From positions 1-64,000 of the forward strand of contig JASANG010000846.1 in NCBI GenBank assembly GCA_030248215.1: a stretch of DNA of 64,000 nt, written 5' to 3'. The stretch comes from Enoplolaimus lenunculus. Taxonomy: Eukaryota; Nematoda; Enoplea; Enoplida; Thoracostomopsidae. Every line of letters starts with the position of its first letter. Position 1 is the first letter of the stretch. Made by a program: the position numbers and the translations under genes. The notes under the pieces were generated by a model. It ran no database searches and was not told where the DNA came from. It saw only the letters and a program-made list of their open reading frames with translations. Shown here piece after piece: positions 45,366 through 56,065 of this stretch.

Positions 45366-45768
45366 ATATATACCACGGTGTAACCGGATATCCGTTTCCG
45401 GTAAAATTCGGTGTCCGTTTCCGTTGCAGAAATACCGCAAATTCTGCTATTTTTACGTTCAAAATTAGTTATGAATTACGTATATATCTCGCAATTTTTC
45501 ATTACAGATTTGCTGCAACTGTTCGAAATGAAATAAAAGTCACAAAATTCATCCAAAATCTTAAATATATAGATGCATCCGCCATTTTTTCTTTAAAGTT
45601 TTAGTAAACTCGGTGAAAATTTGCATGCCTTCAGCTGCGTTGGCAGAAAAATAAAACATATTTGAAACTTATACTTCAGTATACGCTTTTCATTTCCGTT
45701 TCCGTTATTTCGATCACAGCCCGTTTCCGTTTCTGTTATTTTCACTATTCGTTTACACCCCGCGATGT
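45366..45768. mobile_element. hAT-like MITE with CCGTTT motifs, copy 2
   Basis: Left GGTGTAACCGGATATCCG, right repeated TCCGTTTCTGTTATTTTC and CGTTTACACCCCG. The middle matches 16662-17010. Confidence 0.68.
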
Positions 45769-46096
45769 ATACTTCCTTAAAATAATGAGTACGCTTTAGG
45801 AAATCACTGCAAAAGTAATATATATGAACATCCAAAAAAATTGAAACAACGAATTATTTTTACTTCTACGCCAATCTGTAGTCATATATATAAAATAGAA
45901 AAATTACAGATCAAATAAGCATGTTACACAGAACACTGTCAGATTAGCGAACTATTAAAACTAAACGTTTGCGTGGTTAAAGAACTCAAAAGTAAAGTTG
46001 AAATTGTTTTGTCAAGTCTTCTGCAATCTGAGAAAAAGAGCTTAGATTCATTAATATGTTATATATACTCACAATAACTCATATCATAACATTTTT

Positions 46097-46285
46097 GGTC
46101 AATGTAAAGAACATGGGCGGAACAATATTATAAGCATATTCCTAAGCCTAAGCCTAAGCGTAGGAATGAACATATTTCTATTCCTAATCCTAAGCCTAAG
46201 CCAAGCAAAAATTTATTCTAAAGCTTAATTTTACTCTTTTCTAGTCCCACAGAAAAACGTTGCTCCCCTGATCTTTACATGGGCT
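46097..46285 (+). mobile_element. TTAGGC hAT MITE, 189 bp
   Basis: Starts GGTCAATGTAAAGAACATGG, ends GATCTTTACATGGGCT. Flanks ACATTTTT (46089-46096) and ACACTTTT (46286-46293) differ by one base. Confidence 0.85.
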
Positions 46286-46539
46286 ACACTTTTGATAAAA
46301 TTACAACTGAGCAAAAGAACGATAGGCACGAAAGCTATTTTTTGAAATCTTTTAGTACCGAAAACATTATTATATCAGCCCAAAATTTTTAAAAACTATG
46401 ATCATAAATAAGTTAAATTTCAAGGGATCCGAAATCCAATCAACAATAGTTGATTTGCATTTGTAACACTGTTGCACCCCTATACAGTTGCTGAAAGCCA
46501 GAGTAAAGTCAAAGTTTGAAAATTTCTCAAACTAGCCCC

Positions 46540-49500
46540 TCAGCTAAGTTTAGCACGATGCAATAAAAATACTGACGCCACAATTCCGCCAATATTAATA
46601 CTCAATGTTTTGTGATTTCGCCACAGCGAATGACATCGTTTTAGAGCGTAGACAAAATTTCGCTTGTCCGCGGTTAATACGACAGTGCGGCCGTTTTCTG
46701 TTGTGATAACACGGTGCCATTCCCGTAATAATCCTGGGTACAACATGCGGTTGTCGGCCTGAAAAGCATAACAATGCAATTGTCAGAATTGGCAAAAAAC
46801 GGTTTGCCAGTTTACCCGGTATTAAGATGGCAAAGCCTGGCAACTTTAGTAGAGCAGAACAATTTGCGAGTATACCAAATAATTTTAGATCAGGCTATTT
46901 GTTTTATTCAATGACTGAAATGATGCTGACTGTTTCGTCGTTCACAAACGTGTTGTTACTAGAGTCTACTGTAGTGACCCGAATAAGAGGAGGAGTGATA
47001 TTTATGTGGCCTATCCAAAGGGCACACCCATGTTATTCGGCTACAGACTGTTATTTATTTTAACAGACCATCCGCCACCCTTCGTTATTGATATATATCC
47101 GGTATTGCAACTATCCGTTGAATTAAACGTTTACTAGTCTCCAGAGTGCAACCGGAATTCCGGTTCCGGTAAGGAAATCCGGTATTTTTCCTATCCGGTT
47201 TCGGCAATAAATCCGGCATTCTTTCACCGGAATTTTCCGGTATTTTCGGTATTGAAATTTTTTTCTCATTTGAAAATTTATGAAAAATTGGCATCTAAAA
47301 TTGTCTCAGAGCATGTATTGCCAAAAATTTCAATTTGGGTCATACTCCATAATTTATCACGTGTTTTCACGTACTGCATTTGTTTCAGGATTTCGGCACT
47401 CTAACTGGTGTGCTTACAGCATTAAACGCGATAACATAGCGTTAAACATTAATTATTTGGTAACAAGTATTATTTATTTTCCCGTTCCGGCTCCGGTTCG
47501 GTTCCGGCTCCGGTATATTTTTAACTTTACGGTTCCGGTATTATATAATTCCGGTTGCATCCTGCTTTGTCTCGTATCTAAAACTTAAGCTATAATGCAA
47601 GGTTATACTTACAAATGTTGTTTCAAAACTTAAGTATGCTATAAAAATTCGAACTCAACTGTATTTGGAGCTGAAGTCACTTATGCACTACAATTAAAGA
47701 TAATTTACATTTATGGACTATATTTAGGGAGTTTATCCGTTTACGTAGTCTTATTAGGGACACAGACCCCTATTGATTGAGACTCAAAATGCGGACCCCC
47801 TCTTATTCGGATCATATATTACGCAATCTCAAATTAAACGGTGAAAGAGACCACGGACACTAATACTGTAAATGTAAACTTTAACAACTTGAGTGGGTTA
47901 GTCAATTATGCTACGAGATGTAAAAACTAAAATACTTTCAAACAACAGTCAAAGTTTTGGACAATGTTAGTTTTTAGGGGCGCAACAGTAGATTAAGCGT
48001 TTTCCTAAGCCTAAGCCTAAGCTAAGCGTTGCAAAAATGTGTTCCTAAGCCTAAGCCTAAGCAGAAAAATGTAATCTAGAATCTAAACATAGTCTTTTAT
48101 GGACCCCCCAGAAATCTGAACGCCCCTTAAAGTAACATGGGCCAAAGTTTTGATAGATGCACTAAACAAAACGAATTAAAACGACAAAAATCATTGTTTT
48201 CCTGCTTTTCTAATTACCTGGCTACTCAATCGTTTACCAAACGGCAAATCGGTCACAATTACGTCAACTGATTTGTCACGAAGAGGTAAATGCAACGAGT
48301 CCCAATGAACAACATGACAGGACCCTGTTTTCGTCTGTGACCGTAGAGCGAGTAAATTCTGAGCTGTTTTTTCGGCTGCTAACTGGCAATTATCGCCAGT
48401 CAAATACATCGCTCGATCGTAGCATAATGTTCCTTCAACACAAATAGCACCACTTCCACAAAGCGGATCGCAAACAGTTTCACCAGGTTGAATCTGGCAT
48501 AACCTAAAATTTCAGTTAACGCATATTATTATCTCATCAATTGATTGGTTATTGTTACGAAAAATCAGGTGCGTAGGAAAACAAAAACACGGTACACGAG
48601 CGAATAATTTTAACGACGGAGGTTTTGAATCCATTTTGTATTATTAGAACCAGATATTGCAGAAAGTGAGTTCAAAATTTGGCTCTTTTCAGTTTAACTG
48701 CCCCCGTGCTGGTGTTTGACCAAAAATAAGAATATTAATTATTTGCATCTTCCAGCTTAGTTATTACATATGTCATTCGACCGAGGTTTATTAACTGGGT
48801 CGAATGAGTGTTAAATTTTTTAACGATTGCATTTACGAGTTTAGTCAAATAATTGACTTGGCACTCTGCTTGCCAGCGATTCGGAATGGTGCCAGTACCT
48901 CAACAAGCCATAAGCGATTGTTGCGCGTAATGTTGTAACACCAAAATTTGTAATGTTGCGTCGATGTAAGCTTCCAGTGTCGCTGGTTAAGCTAATTCCA
49001 ATGTTAATCTGAAAAATGGTAAACGTTCATGGAGCATGTGAGTAAAACGTTTCGTTTTGAATTGAAAAATCATACAGCGGATGTAGCAACGTTATGCACA
49101 ATTTTAAAACAACATACAGCAGCCTTAGAGTAAAATCTATAGCGAACTTCATTTCATAGCCGTGAGGGCCAACGTAAAGAACAGGGGCGGAACAGTATTA
49201 TAAGCATATTCGTAGGCCAAAGCCTAAGCCTAAGAATGAACATATTCATAAGCCTAAGCCTAAGCCTAAATCTAAGCCAAACAAAAAATAAGTTTAAAGC
49301 TTAAGCTTACTTTTTCTAGTCCCACAGAAAAACGTTCCGCCTCTGATGTTTACATGTGCCGTCACGAGTCACATGACAAACCATATCACAAAGATGTTGC
49401 TGAACAAAACATTAAGCAACAATTTAATATTTAAGTAAAAATTTTCACAGTTACGGTAATATATATACTTTATCATTTCGTATAGCCAGTATGACTTCAA

Positions 49501-52500
49501 CATCAAATTGTGTCAAATTGACGTGCCAACCAAACTGTTTTACAATAACACCACCAAATATTGCCGCTGCATCCATCGAAGTAAAGCTATGTTTACCTAA
49601 AAACCGATATAAAACAATATGCAACACCATTTCGATAAATTTCAAGAACTGTAAACTTACTACCAGAACATACAACAAAGTGCATAGATTTTTTAAATAT
49701 TGCTTCCGTGGCTGTAAGATAACAGTTGGGTTTTTGAAAGCTTACACGCGCTAAGTATTCAGTTGTATCCATTTTATCGCTTTTAAAAGAGCACTTAAGT
49801 TAAGTAAATACTTAAGTCGCAGACTATATTCTATAAATTACAAATGATCCATTCAGCCATACTAACCTTGGTCTAATTATGATTATAGACTCATGACGCC
49901 TCCTTAATATAATGCAAAACGTTTACTTCCTTGTTATGACAATGACTAACATTTGGCATTTATTAGATTTTGCTCGAAAATTTAAGTATATAAGTCGGTG
50001 AATTGAGTAATTACTTACGTGTAACTTAAGTAAATAGTTAAGTAAAAGTTCAGAAACCCAGCCAATGATTCACCCGAAGGCGTTGCTGGATTTTATTTCC
50101 GGAGAGTATATAACCTCATTTTTTGGACTCTAGAAGCAGCACGTTATTCCAAACATTAGGTTTAAGTTTAGGCTTATTCTGAGGAAGGCCCCTACAATTA
50201 ACATGGGCCCAAAGTTCTATAAGCTTAGTTATGGTGGTAAACCTTTTCAAAACTGTAGAAAATAGCAAAGCGCAACGCATAAATTAGCATCAAAATTAAT
50301 TAAATAACTCACCAGTTCGATTGCCAGTCACCCTAAACTTTACTGAACTCGATGTTGTAAAAGTCACTGCGTCAGAAACATCATTTTCCCTTCTTATGAC
50401 ATTGTTTGTGGACAGGTTGCAAACTTCATTTTCTAAACATATTTGCAACTGTCTTTTAACCAGTTTTCAGTCGGTCGTAAACAAAGTTGACACAGCTACC
50501 TAATGCTTTGTACCGTTGAATTCTATCCAAAATTGTAATTTACACCGAAAAGTATTCCTAATTAGCACCCAACTTGAAGACTTGAATTTCTAGCAGTTAA
50601 ACTATTCAAGCTACTGTCGTATACTCGGATATTTGACCTAAGATGAAACTTTTCGTTGATATTAATTTTTAATTATAATAAATGAAGTGAAAGTATACCA
50701 GAGCACAAGAGAAAATATCGTAGTTAATGAGTAATTGATTCACCTAAATCAGTTGAATGCCGTCGCGTTTGCAACAGTGCCTTAAGTCCAGTGATGAAGT
50801 CACATTGGGTCAAGATATTTTCTTCGATAAACTTTAAGCACAACTCCTAAACGCATTACAATATTTTGTTACAGCGTGGTGTACAGGCACGCCCCTCATG
50901 CAATCTTGGCTTTGTGGGGAATAAAATGACCGAAAAGTGTAGTTATTTTTCAAATTAGAGTATGTCCAAAATGTAAACTTAAACTGTTGCCAGCCAGCTC
51001 CACCGAAATCGGTATAAACATCGACTGTCCATGTGTGTTCTGTCTAAGTATGCCAAGCAAATTGCTGAGTTGCATAAAAAATATATGATCCATTTGTTAA
51101 TTACGACAGTAGTATATCGAAAGTAAAAAAATTGTATTTTATAAGTTCGTCAGTTAAATGAATGTACGGAATTGAAATAAACGAAATTGTATTGATTTCA
51201 AAAGATAATAGTCAAACTTTAAAATATTCAAGTCTTAATATAATCTTTCAAGTATTAATAAAAATTTCAATTTCTTTTGCGCGTATATATACCTAAAGCA
51301 AATAAACAATTGTTAATATATAGCCAAATGCGTCAAAATAAATCCCACTTGGCCTGAAATAATAAAAACTTATATTTCTGTGGGTAAACACTGACAGAAA
51401 GAAACAGCAAGGACCCTAAATAACGTTAATAAAATATTTCACTGTGTTATACTTTTATGGTCGTACAGTTTCTTCGCGGGACTCCAATTGAGTAAGTTCA
51501 TTATTTGTTTTGCTTAGATTAAGGCTTAAACCCAGTGATAGGCTTATCTTTAAGCCGGGCTGACGCTTAGGAATATGCTTATACGCAGGGATGTCATAAC
51601 GTAAGAATTTTCATCCCAACCCCACCTCACGCCACCCCACGAAAAATTTTAGCAGGGCGGACGTGGCGGACGTTATGTAGGTTGTGATACAAATGTCCTG
51701 AGTATCTGTAATCATTAAAGAAGCATGCCTTAAGGCTTTGTGACAAATGATTAATGACGCTTATCTATATCAACTGTTATTTGCCGTTTTTTGGTTGTAC
51801 CATTATTCCTTGAACTGAGTTGGTGTGAGGGATAGCTTCATAAGCAGTTACCACTCGAATCTTCTGCTTTCACTACACAACAATCTTTATGCAGGCCCTC
51901 GAGAATGCTGGGACTCTTTAACTTGCATTATAATTAGTAAATTATGCCTCTAAGAGAACCTAAGTGACTCTTAGTAATGAACGCAGTTTACCGTTGACAA
52001 TTACCGAGACGTAGAACAACCTAGTGAAGAAATATGTGTATAACATTGTCTATTTCAAAGTATGTATGTAAAAAATTGTTCAACCTCGTGGCGGGGTAGG
52101 GATCCCCGCCAATTTTCAACCGATTCCCACTCCATCCCACCCCGAACCCCATGGAGATTCCCATCCACGTGACGTCCCTGCTTGTACGACTTAACATTGA
52201 CATTTAAACCATAGTAACTAGCAAAACTATAAGCTACTTTGCTTTGACACGTCAAATATTGGTCGGGAGCCTCAAAACAACCGATTAACACTTGAATGTT
52301 GTCCAAACTTCGTAACGATAATACCTGGAACATAAAAATTGGTTGATTAGTAAAAAAATATTGTTAAAAAGTACAGTTACTATTTATCATTGAAAATAAT
52401 ATATTTCTAATAGTTTAATTAACGAAAAGCAGTTACGTTTAAGCTTTTAAAGCTAATGCTTTAGTTCCAAATGTTACTTCTAGAACATTTCACAATGCTT

Positions 52501-52907
52501 GCCAGCAACATTTTTAGCCCTTCAATTCGGCTGCCGTATGTTATTAGCCTCTAATTACACATTCGAATTTTAGCATTATCATTTTTTCATCACCTATTGT
52601 ACCGTAACGTAAAATATATATATATATTCTTACTCACAATCAATTTATACTCTTAATGTACCTCAGATACTGCTTCTAAAGCAACCGCAAAATAAACGTG
52701 ACCTCGACATTCAGCTGCATCTGCAAGAGCGTATGGACAATGTTGTTGCAATTGATCCCATCCTAATTTTGATCCTGTTTCATTAATCTCGTCAACTGCA
52801 GTGGATTCGAATCCCGTTGGAACTGTCGCCTCCAAAACAACCAAATTAGACACATCGAACGCTGATGATGTAGGAAGTTGCTTGATCAATTGGTATAAAC
52901 GATCCAT
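46540..52907 (-). CDS. THUMPD3: THUMPD3-like tRNA (guanine-N2)-methyltransferase
   Basis: In mammals THUMPD3, with TRMT112, makes m2G at tRNA position 6 (and 7 in some tRNAs). Eight exons on minus: 52907-52662, 52324-52196, 50846-50744, 50432-50313, 49596-49469, 49008-48899, 48503-48218 and 46758-46540 (1,341 nt, 446 aa). ATG 52907 is the only in-frame start after an upstream stop. The N-terminal EATVPTGFEST and RSLDNIQVLIG match the THUMP region; FRVTGNRTGKHSFTS and SLHRRNITNFG match the stretch before the methyltransferase fold. The SAM loop DPLCGSGAI is at aa 291-299 and the TDLPFGKR active-site motif at 363-370. The protein is shorter than the human one, mainly in the acidic linker. The acceptor of exon 4 (TATGTTTAG) was chosen for phase and is the least certain border; exon 2 ends at the edge of a MITE. 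Confidence 0.91.
46967..47817 (+). mobile_element. TACTGTAGTGACC TIR element with nested hAT MITE
   Basis: Starts TACTGTAGTGACCCGAATAA and ends CCCCCTCTTATTCGG ATC. A CCGGAA-type hAT MITE (47136-47570) splits it between AAACGTTTACTAGTCT and TTTGTCTCGTATC, which are contiguous in other copies. It lies in the last THUMPD3 intron. Confidence 0.78.
47136..47570. mobile_element. hAT MITE with CCGGAA motifs, nested
   Basis: Left CCAGAGTGCAACCGGAATTC and right AATTCCGGTTGCATCCTG; subterminal GGTTCCGGCTCCGGT words. Flanks ACTAGTCT and CTTTGTCT agree at five of eight positions. Confidence 0.78.
47959..48143 (+). mobile_element. TTAGGC hAT MITE, reference copy with perfect TSD
   Basis: 185 bp, starts GGACAATGTTAG and ends AGTAACATGGGCC. 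AAAGTTTT flanks it exactly on both sides (47951-47958 and 48144-48151). Two CCTAAGCCTAAGC tracts lie inside. It is about 75 bp below THUMPD3 exon 48218-48503. Confidence 0.9.
49167..49360 (+). mobile_element. TTAGGC hAT MITE in a THUMPD3 intron
   Basis: GGCCAACGTAAAGAACAGGG to CTGATGTTTACATGTGCC, with AAGCCTAAGCCTAAGCC tracts. Flanks GCCGTGAG and GTCACGAG differ by three transitions. Confidence 0.8.
49757..50067. mobile_element. CACTGGCTG-ended MITE, copy 2
   Basis: Right end TTCAGAAACCCAGCCAATG; interior AAGTAAATACTTAAGT blocks as at 5564. The left end is vague. It lies in a THUMPD3 intron. Confidence 0.55.
51455..52201 (-). mobile_element. TTAGGC hAT MITE split by another hAT element; abuts THUMPD3 exon 2
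   Basis: Left part: TTTCTTCGCGGGACTCC, GCTTAGATTAAGGCTTAAAC, GCTTAGGAATATGCTTATAC. Right end after the inserted element: ACTTAACATTGAC at 52189-52201. The terminal bases read on minus are GTCAATGTTAAG and contain the GTTAAG donor of exon 2. Confidence 0.65.
51586..52180. mobile_element. hAT element CAGGGATGTCA, 595 bp, 8-bp TSD
   Basis: Ends CAGGGATGTCATAACG and complement of CACGTGACGTCCCTG. Flanks CTTATACG (51578-51585) and CTTGTACG (52181-52188) differ by one base. The right part (from about 52008) is repeated at 57015-57192. Confidence 0.85.
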
Positions 52908-53820
52908 TACATGTACCACAAGTTCAGTGAGTGGCTTCTGAGTTTAAATTACTGTCACGAAGAGTATTTGGAGCCTAATTTTCAGCGAAATAATTCAGAA
53001 ATTTAACGGCAGCATAGATAATAAACTTACGATGTATGTACTGTCAGTAGAGTGCAACTAAAATTTAAACACACATGAATCGCGGAACAGGGATGTAAAA
53101 ATACCAAATTTTCAACCAGAACCGGAATTCGGGTTGCATCCTAAATATCAGGAATTAAAGATGAACGGACTTTAGTTTACCGCGTTCAGGTGCGAAAATA
53201 GCAAGGTGAAAATATCACTAGTGAGTCATCCAATTTATACCGCCTACTCTACTGTTAAAAAATTGAACCTATATACAAGTCCCTAAGTTTGTAATTGCGT
53301 TGTTTCCAAATTGAATATCGAAAAGTCTGCCACATCCAGCGTACACCCACCAGACAGCTGGCAGACCCTCTGAACGGCGAATGCTTCGTCGCATTACCGC
53401 ATACACACATGCCACTTTATCAATATGTTATAGAGAGGACAGTTATTTTGTTCCGAGTCTGTCACAGAAGGGAATCTGCTTTATTGCATAATGCAAAATC
53501 TGTCCGAAGGAACTCTGTTAACCGATTATACAGAGTCTGTCCGAAGGAAATTTTCATGGTCCCAACTCACTCCGAAAAAACTACTGCCAAAAGAAACACA
53601 CTATCTATGTATATATTTTCTGTTTAACTCCTTATATCATAAGAACAATATTGTTTTGTGCTGCTATTGCAGCCGATTGTGTGGACATTTATTAGAGTAG
53701 GTACGTGGGTAGCCCATAAATTAACACTTACATTGTTAAAGGGATGCAAACCACTATTTCGTTTTTTGGGGCTATAACCTGCTTTACAATGTTGGCCAAG
53801 GTTGCTTTTCAGCCCGTACC
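52908..53820. other. Upstream region of THUMPD3
   Basis: Presumed promoter side of THUMPD3. ACCAGAACCGGAATTCGG GTTGCATCC near 53110-53145 is a right end of a CCGGAA hAT MITE. Short open frames at 53295-53700 show nothing recognisable. Confidence 0.4.
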
Positions 53821-53975
53821 GTTTTGCGGCGGAACTGCAATATAGTAAGGTTTAGGTACACTTTAAACTGTTTTTTGCGTGGCAAGCTTAAGCTTAGGCC
53901 TAGTTGTTCATTTTTCTCAACGCTTAGGCTTAGGAATGTGCTTAATCATGAGTTGCGCGCCTAAAATTAACATAA
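53821..53975 (-). mobile_element. Eroded TTAGGC hAT MITE
   Basis: GCGGCGGAACTGCAATATAG, AAGCTTAAGCTTAGGCC, CGCTTAGGCTTAGGAATG; outer ends decayed. Confidence 0.6.
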
Positions 53976-54176
53976 GTTTTTGGCACGCGAGCGTACGAGT
54001 AAAAATTTTCTCCTTGGGCGTTTTCAGTGTATTCTTAAAGCATGTAAATGAAAGATTTCCATGCTTGTGCAGAACTTTCAGCTGAAATATGTCCCACTTA
54101 CATACAGCCTATCCTATCATTGAGACAGCGTATTTCGCAAACGAACATATTAAATTTGAGTAAATTATGGGTTTTG

Positions 54177-54347
54177 GGCCAATGTTTAGAACAGGCCGGA
54201 ACAGTAGTATAAGCATATTGTTAGGTATACAAGCATAAGGATAAACAAACAACAAAGCCTAAGTGAAAACTTAAGGTTAAAGCTTAAGCTTCCTCTAATG
54301 CAGTACCGGAAGAAAACGTTCCACCCTTGGTTTATCTATACGTTGCC
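54177..54347 (+). mobile_element. TTAGGC hAT MITE, diverged copy
   Basis: GGCCAATGTTTAGAACAGG to GGTTTATCTATACGTTGCC, with few hexamers left. The flanks GGGTTTTG and TAGTTTTT are only partly alike. Confidence 0.65.
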
Positions 54348-56065
54348 TAGTTTTTGTACGTGACCAGTGATCAATCCTACAGAACAAGTAGTAAGTGCTT
54401 TTCGTAAAAAATTGCTCATCATACTTTGATACTCGGTTACACTCCGCAATTGGGGTTTAAATTCACCAGTTTTAAAAAAGCTTAAACAACTTCTTGCAAA
54501 TTCTAACATTATCAAAATATTGTAACTAGCAAACGAAAACGTTAACTGCCAATTTTTTCCACTTCCGGCGAACTCGACAATCCCTTACTGCTGAAAGAAT
54601 GAACAAAACGAGGTCGGACTTTGAGTGATGTAAGGCGCATACTTTAACTATAAACCGTTAAAAATGATCGAGACTGCACTCTTGCCGAAAATTGATACTT
54701 CTAAAGAATGTTTCACTCAAGAAAGAAATAGCAACATAATTTATTCAATACGACATTCGTACATAGAATGCATATCAAACCGAATAGAAATATATTGCTC
54801 CGAATGTAAACAACAAACGGAACAACATTGACCATGTAAGTTTTAATACCGATGTGACCGCAGATCGTGCGAGTGGTTGACCGCTAAAACCAAAAGAGTG
54901 TTAACAAAATGTTAAGTCCTATCGATTAGTGCAAAATTAGAGTTATAATCACCGAAATTATGTATTAAAGTAAGCACTGTTACAAATCAAATTCACACAG
55001 CTATATCTTACCAAGCGATTGTCAGATTATTGTTTCCCATAACATTTAAAAAATAAAGTTTCTGTTAACGGAATTTACCGTAATGAATAAAAGAGGATGT
55101 CCGCGGAATTTTGAGAACAATTTTCCTTGATTTTCCTGATAAAACTTTCATTTTTTTACTAATTTTGTTGCAGAAACAAGAACATTTTCATTAATTGAAA
55201 AGCTTGTTTACATGTATGTAACAGTGTCGATCTTTCGGGAAGGCACACGCCAACTGCGAAAATTCCCGATACAACGCGCTGCCAGTCCAAGCATTATTAA
55301 ATACAACACAGGATTTCGACGCCATTTCAGGGCTGTGTTACTAAGATTATTTGATTTGAGATATTAACAAATCTGAAACACGATAATTCTACAGGATTTT
55401 TCGCGCATAAGCCTGAATACCGGCAGACAATTTATCCTACTACTCTGAGGCTCAGGAAAATAATAAACAGTAATGTGGGTGTAAACTTCTGCTACGTCAG
55501 TCGAAAGAGCACCTAGGATTAAAAAGGCTAATCAAACTTATCACGGGCAAAAAAGCTTGTGTGCAAAAATCTATAGTGTATTTGTATTGTGTTGTTTTCC
55601 TTGATCTCGCTGATGGGCGGACGCCATGCAAAAACAAGCTACCAATAAAAATAATATAATACAACAAAACACCAAGGCAAAACTAAATAAACCATTTCAT
55701 TCACACCATAGTAGTGCAAACTCGCAAATCACAAATAGTACTAGAATACGTTGTAAATAAGGCAAATACAAACATACTCGACGTTTATGCTTCCACCAGA
55801 TTACACAACAAACTTAAGCCATTCAGCGTGAAAACTCTGTTCTCTGTGAACTCGTATCTACCGTACTTACACAACGCGCGGACACGCAAATGCAAACAAA
55901 CAAATCGTTCATTGCTCAAAATTCTGCGAATGCTAATTTCACAAGTCAACCGACTTTCTGTAATTTTGTTCAAAATCATGTCCTCCAGGCTTGTTGGCTC
56001 TGAATGATTAAAACATTGAAGCATAACTAAAACTGAACACTATTGTGGACGTTATTCTCGTAATG
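54348..56065. other. Intergenic between THUMPD3 promoter side and DNAJC3 3' end
   Basis: AT-rich, no recognised gene or repeat. Two opposite open frames near 55714-56024 overlap each other and lack known content. Confidence 0.4.
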
